64,000 nucleotides of DNA, taken from positions 496,001 through 560,000 of the forward strand of contig NZ_SMLK01000002.1 in NCBI RefSeq assembly GCF_004681975.1, read 5' to 3'. The DNA comes from Ramlibacter humi (GTDB taxonomy: Bacteria; Pseudomonadota; Gammaproteobacteria; Burkholderiales; Burkholderiaceae_C). The notes beneath the pieces are model-generated. The model was not told the DNA's origin, searched no databases, and saw only the letters and a program-made list of their open reading frames with translations. Positions 60,446 to 64,000 of this stretch are shown one piece after another. The translations under genes and the position numbers were made by a program. Position 1 is the first letter of the stretch. Each line of letters opens with the position of its first letter.

Positions 60446-62965
60446 ATGCAAACCTCCGCCTGGCGCCACGGCTGGCGTACCCTCTGGCGCGACCTGCGCG
60501 CCGGCGAACTGCGCCTGCTGCTGGTCGCGGTGACGCTGGCCGTCGCCGCGCTGACGGCCGTGGGCTTCTTCGCCGATCGCCTGAAAGGCGGCCTCGCGCG
60601 CGACGCGCGGCAACTGCTGGGCGGCGACGCGGTGGTGGCCAGCGACAACCCGACGCTGCCGGCCTTCACCGATCGCGCGAAGGCGCTGGGGCTGCAGTCG
60701 GTCACGACCATCCTCTTTCCCACCATGGCGCGCGCGCCCGACGACAAGGGCGGCGCGGCCAGGCTCGTCGCGCTGAAATCGGTGGAGCCTGGCTACCCGC
60801 TGCGCGGCGGCCTGACGACCGCCGGCACGGCGGAAGGCGAGGGTGCCCCCACGCGCGACGTGCCGCGGCGTGGCGAAGCGTGGGTGGATCGCTCGCTGCT
60901 GGAGGCACTGGCCCTCGCGCCGGGCGACTCGCTGCTGCTGGGCGATGCCAGTTTCCGCATCGCGCGCGTGCTGGTGCTGGAACCGGACCGCGGCACGGGC
61001 TTCTCCGCCTTCGCGCCGCGCGTGATGATCCCCGCGGCCGACCTGCCCGCCACGCACCTGGTGCAGCCGGCCAGCCGCCTGACGTACCGCTTCGCGGTCG
61101 CGGGGAACGACCGCGCGGTGAAAGACTTCACGGCGTTCGCGCAGGCGCAGGCCAAGGATCCGCAGGTGCGCGGCGTGCGCGTCGAATCGCTGGAAAGCGG
61201 CCGGCCCGAGATGCGGCAGACGCTGGACCGTGCCGAGAAATTCCTCAACCTGGTCGCGTTGCTGTCCGCGCTGCTCAGCGCCGTCGCTGTTGCCTTGGCG
61301 GCCCGCGGCTTCGCGTCGTCGCACCTGGACGACTGCGCGATGCTGCGCGTGCTGGGGCGGTCGCAGAAATCCATCGCGCTGGGCTACACGGTGGAATTCG
61401 GCCTGGTGGGCCTGGCGGCCAGCGCGCTGGGCGTGCTGCTGGGCTACGCGGTGCACTTCATCTTCGTGGTGCTGCTGTCGGGGCTGGTGGAAGCGTCGCT
61501 GCCCGCGCCCAGCTTGTGGCCGGTGGCTTTCGGCATGGGCATGGGCCTGACGCTGCTGTTCGCCTTCGGCCTGCCGCCGGTGCTGCAGCTGGCGCAGGTG
61601 CCGCCGCTGCGCGTGATCCGCCGCGACGTGGGCAACCTGAAGCCGGCGTCGCTGCTGGTGCTGGGCGTGGGCATCGTGGGCTTCGCCGCGTTGCTGCTGG
61701 CGGCCAGCAGCGACCTGCTGCTTGGCGCGATTGCCGTCGGTGGTTTCGCCGGCGCGGTGCTGGTGTTCGCGGTGCTCAGCTGGGCCGCGCTGCGGCTGTT
61801 GCGCGCATCGGTCAACGAAGCGACCGCGCCGCGCTGGCTGGTGCTGGCCACGCGGCAGTTTTCGGCGCGGCCCGTGTATGCGGTGGTGCAGGTGAGCTCG
61901 CTCGCCGTGGGCCTGCTCGCGCTGGTGCTGCTGGTGCTGCTGCGCACGGATCTCGTCGCCAGCTGGCGTCAGGCGACGCCGCCCGACGCGCCCAATCGCT
62001 TCGTCATCAACGTCATGCCCGAGCAGGGCGACGCCTTCCAGAAGGCGCTGCGCGACGCGGGCGTGCAGCGCTACGACTGGTTCCCCATGATCCGCGGCCG
62101 GCTGGTGGCGGTGAACGGCCGCGCGGTCGGGCCCGACGACTACACCGAAGACCGCGCCAAGCGCCTGGTGGACCGCGAGTTCAACCTCTCGCACGCTGCG
62201 CAGGCGCCCGCGCACAACGAGGTGGTTGCAGGCCGCTGGACGCCGGAAGAGAAGGGCGCCGTGAGTGTGGAGGAGGGCATCGCCAAGACGCTGGGGCTGA
62301 AGCTGGGCGACACGCTGCGCTTCGACATCGGCGGCATCGAGAACGAGGCGCGCATCACCTCGCTGCGCAAGGTGGACTGGGGCTCGATGCGGGCCAACTT
62401 CTTCGTCATGTACCCGGTCAGCCGCATGCCCGACGTGCCGGCCACCTACATGAGCGCCTTCCGCGCACCCGACAGGCGCGGCTTCGACAGCGCGCTGGTG
62501 CGCCAGTTTCCCAACGTCACCAACGTCGACATGACGACGACGCTGAACCAGGTGCAGGCCGTGCTGGACAAGGTGGTGCGCGCGGTGGAGTTCCTGTTCG
62601 GCTTCACGCTGGCTGCGGGCGTGGTCGTGCTGTTCGCCGCGGTGACCGCGACGCGTGAAGAGCGCGCGAGGGAGTTCGCGATCATGCGGGCCGTGGGCGC
62701 GCGTGCTTCGCTGCTGCGGCAGGTGCAGCGGGCGGAACTGGCGGGCGTGGGTTTGCTCGCGGGCTTTCTTGCCGGAGCAGTCGCGGCCATCGTCGGCTGG
62801 GGACTCGCCCGATTCGTGTTCGAGTTCCAGTGGACGGCGTCGCCCGGCGTGCCCATCGCCGGCGCGCTGGCCGGCGCGGCACTCGCGCTGGCCGCGGGGT
62901 GGTGGGGCCTGCGCGAGGTGCTGCAGCGGCCGGTGGTGGAGACGCTGCGGCGCGCGGCGGAATGA
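60446..62965 (+). CDS. FtsX-like ABC transporter permease (YbbP-type)
   Basis: An 839-residue membrane protein with an N-terminal helix, a large periplasmic domain, and two FtsX core regions (about residues 265-400 and 700-830, e.g. VALLSALLSAVAVALAARGFASS). The ten-helix layout matches YbbP, which works with the ATPase YbbA; no ATPase gene is present in the window. It begins 47 nt after the PKS, so it may be co-transcribed. An export role for the NRPS-PKS product is speculative. Confidence 0.88.
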   Translation: MQTSAWRHGWRTLWRDLRAGELRLLLVAVTLAVAALTAVGFFADRLKGGLARDARQLLGGDAVVASDNPTLPAFTDRAKALGLQSVTTILFPTMARAPDDKGGAARLVALKSVEPGYPLRGGLTTAGTAEGEGAPTRDVPRRGEAWVDRSLLEALALAPGDSLLLGDASFRIARVLVLEPDRGTGFSAFAPRVMIPAADLPATHLVQPASRLTYRFAVAGNDRAVKDFTAFAQAQAKDPQVRGVRVESLESGRPEMRQTLDRAEKFLNLVALLSALLSAVAVALAARGFASSHLDDCAMLRVLGRSQKSIALGYTVEFGLVGLAASALGVLLGYAVHFIFVVLLSGLVEASLPAPSLWPVAFGMGMGLTLLFAFGLPPVLQLAQVPPLRVIRRDVGNLKPASLLVLGVGIVGFAALLLAASSDLLLGAIAVGGFAGAVLVFAVLSWAALRLLRASVNEATAPRWLVLATRQFSARPVYAVVQVSSLAVGLLALVLLVLLRTDLVASWRQATPPDAPNRFVINVMPEQGDAFQKALRDAGVQRYDWFPMIRGRLVAVNGRAVGPDDYTEDRAKRLVDREFNLSHAAQAPAHNEVVAGRWTPEEKGAVSVEEGIAKTLGLKLGDTLRFDIGGIENEARITSLRKVDWGSMRANFFVMYPVSRMPDVPATYMSAFRAPDRRGFDSALVRQFPNVTNVDMTTTLNQVQAVLDKVVRAVEFLFGFTLAAGVVVLFAAVTATREERAREFAIMRAVGARASLLRQVQRAELAGVGLLAGFLAGAVAAIVGWGLARFVFEFQWTASPGVPIAGALAGAALALAAGWWGLREVLQRPVVETLRRAAE

Positions 62966-63594
62966 GCGCCATCGCCTGCGTCTTCTTCGACTACGACGGA
63001 GTCCTGACGACGGACCGCACGGGCTCCCTTACGACGTGCCGGTACCTCAGCCGCGCCGCGGGCATTCCGCTGGATCGGGTGCGCGCGGCTTTCGCTGTCC
63101 ACAACGAAGCGCTGACCCTCGGCCACATCACGCACGATCAGGTCTGGCCGGACATCTGCGCGGCCCTGGGGCGCGCCATTCCCATCGGCACGCTCGAGGA
63201 AGCGTTCGACAGCACGCCTGCGAACGGCGCGATGTTCGAGCTGGCCCGTGCACTGCAATGCCGGGTCGGCATCCTCACCGACAACAAGGCGGACCGGATG
63301 CGGCGCTTGCGGGCCACGCAGGGCCTCGACCGGACGTTCGATCCCATCGTGGTGTCCGCGGAGGCCGGCATGTCGAAGTCATCGCCAGGGTTCTTCGAAC
63401 ATGCGCTGAGGCTGGCGGCTGCGGCCGCGCACGAAACCGTCTTCATCGACAACGACCGCGGGAATGTCGACACGGCGGCGGGGCTGGGCATCCACGCGGT
63501 CCACTTCGACGACGCAGTGAATGACATCCAAGGCCTTGTCCGGCGGTTGCAGGAAGACTTCGGCCTGGGCCCTGCCCGGTTGCTCAGACGCTGA
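62962..63594 (+). CDS. HAD-family hydrolase
   Basis: A 210-residue phosphatase-like protein. Motif I is FFDYDGVLTT with nucleophile and general acid Asp residues, motif II is ILTDNKA, the Lys is in MSKSSPGFF, and motif IV is VFIDNDRGNV. The substrate is not known. The start overlaps the permease stop (ATGA). The end overlaps the convergent methyltransferase by 11 nt. Confidence 0.87.
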   Translation: MSAIACVFFDYDGVLTTDRTGSLTTCRYLSRAAGIPLDRVRAAFAVHNEALTLGHITHDQVWPDICAALGRAIPIGTLEEAFDSTPANGAMFELARALQCRVGILTDNKADRMRRLRATQGLDRTFDPIVVSAEAGMSKSSPGFFEHALRLAAAAAHETVFIDNDRGNVDTAAGLGIHAVHFDDAVNDIQGLVRRLQEDFGLGPARLLRR

Positions 63595-64000
63595 TCACCA
63601 CCTCGGCGTATTCCGCGGGCACCACCAGGCCGCGGCCGCCGCCGATGTCCAGCTCGTTCAGCAGCGCGGTGATGTCACGGTCCAGCGCGGCCTGGCCTTC
63701 GGGCGGCAGCGCGGCGAAGGCCTTGTGCGTGGGGCCGTACAGGTCGCGGAACACTTGCACGAAGTGCGCAGCCGAGAGGTAGCGGAACATGAAGTTCCTG
63801 CGCTCGACGTGGATGTCGCGCGCCTGCGGGCCGAACAGCGCCACCAGGTGCGGCTCGCTGCCCCACAGCGCGGGCGAGCGGATGCCGGCGGGCGGCGGCA
63901 CGTGCGCACCGATGACCTTGAACAGCCGGCCGATGAAGCCTTCGGGCGTCCAGTTGGCCAGGCCGATGCGGCCGCCCGGGCGCACCACGCGCAGCATCTC
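63584..64000 (-). CDS. Class I SAM-dependent methyltransferase, start outside window
   Basis: The C-terminal 138 residues of a methyltransferase; the frame runs off the end of the window. The LRVVRPGGRIGLANWTPEG block is the post-motif III strand of ubiquinone/menaquinone-type methyltransferases. The SAM-binding motif I lies beyond the edge. The substrate is unknown. Confidence 0.78.
   Translation of the reverse strand, partial: EMLRVVRPGGRIGLANWTPEGFIGRLFKVIGAHVPPPAGIRSPALWGSEPHLVALFGPQARDIHVERRNFMFRYLSAAHFVQVFRDLYGPTHKAFAALPPEGQAALDRDITALLNELDIGGGRGLVVPAEYAEVVISV

Overview
The window is about 70% GC with tightly packed genes. The sequence suggests a betaproteobacterium of the Burkholderiales, most likely Comamonadaceae close to Ramlibacter or Variovorax. 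Supporting features are three Bug-type (tripartite tricarboxylate) solute receptors, the DUF3305/DUF3306/ferredoxin/TorD set ahead of a membrane formate dehydrogenase, DUF3460 beside scpA, nadC-nadA-nadB, and intergenic repeats of the kinds usual in that group. No rRNA, tRNA, CRISPR array, transposase or phage module is visible. The genus is an inference; no marker gene was compared.

Layout. 1-3168: the end of a membrane glycosylation-type gene with a GtrA partner, then a SulP anion transporter. 3298-8183: a Cys-type sulfatase in an apparent operon with three Bug receptors, divergent from a MarR regulator, which is itself translationally coupled to a large Lhr-like helicase (8180-10630). 10750-14051: envelope and stress genes (two BON-domain proteins, a zinc metallopeptidase, a YqjE/DUF883 cluster). 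14244-16919: a CHASE3-type histidine kinase divergent from a NarL-type regulator, plus a receiver-only regulator. 17161-26372: AsmA, MoeB, CtpA, GpmA, rhodanese, GrxC, SecB, GpsA, a lectin-like lipoprotein and a thioredoxin. 26457-30155: NAD synthesis (nadC, nadA, nadB). 30256-37059: ScpA, DUF3460, a BamE-like lipoprotein, a second SulP transporter, MetG and ApbC. 37070-47694: a formate dehydrogenase locus with its maturation factors through fdhD.

The most unusual region is 48712-60398. This is a three-gene operon encoding an Sfp-type phosphopantetheinyl transferase, a 1526-residue NRPS and a 2099-residue PKS. The NRPS starts with a formyltransferase domain that has its N-H-D catalytic triad. 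It then has a degenerate condensation-like segment, followed by an adenylation domain split between motifs A4 and A5 by a luciferase-like flavin monooxygenase, and finally a carrier domain. The PKS reads KS-AT-KR-DH-ACP-TE, with KR before DH. All other catalytic motifs look intact. The locus therefore looks self-contained for making one formylated or oxidised aminoacyl unit, extending it by one ketide, reducing and dehydrating it, and releasing it. I cannot name the product. An FtsX-like permease and a HAD hydrolase follow closely; a partial methyltransferase closes the window.

Repeats are a second theme. Three long imperfect hairpins with arms of about 50 nt sit between genes, several shorter palindromic repeats lie in other gaps, and three insertions of intergenic-type repeats have been absorbed in frame into coding sequences (a Bug receptor, DUF3306 and the NRPS).
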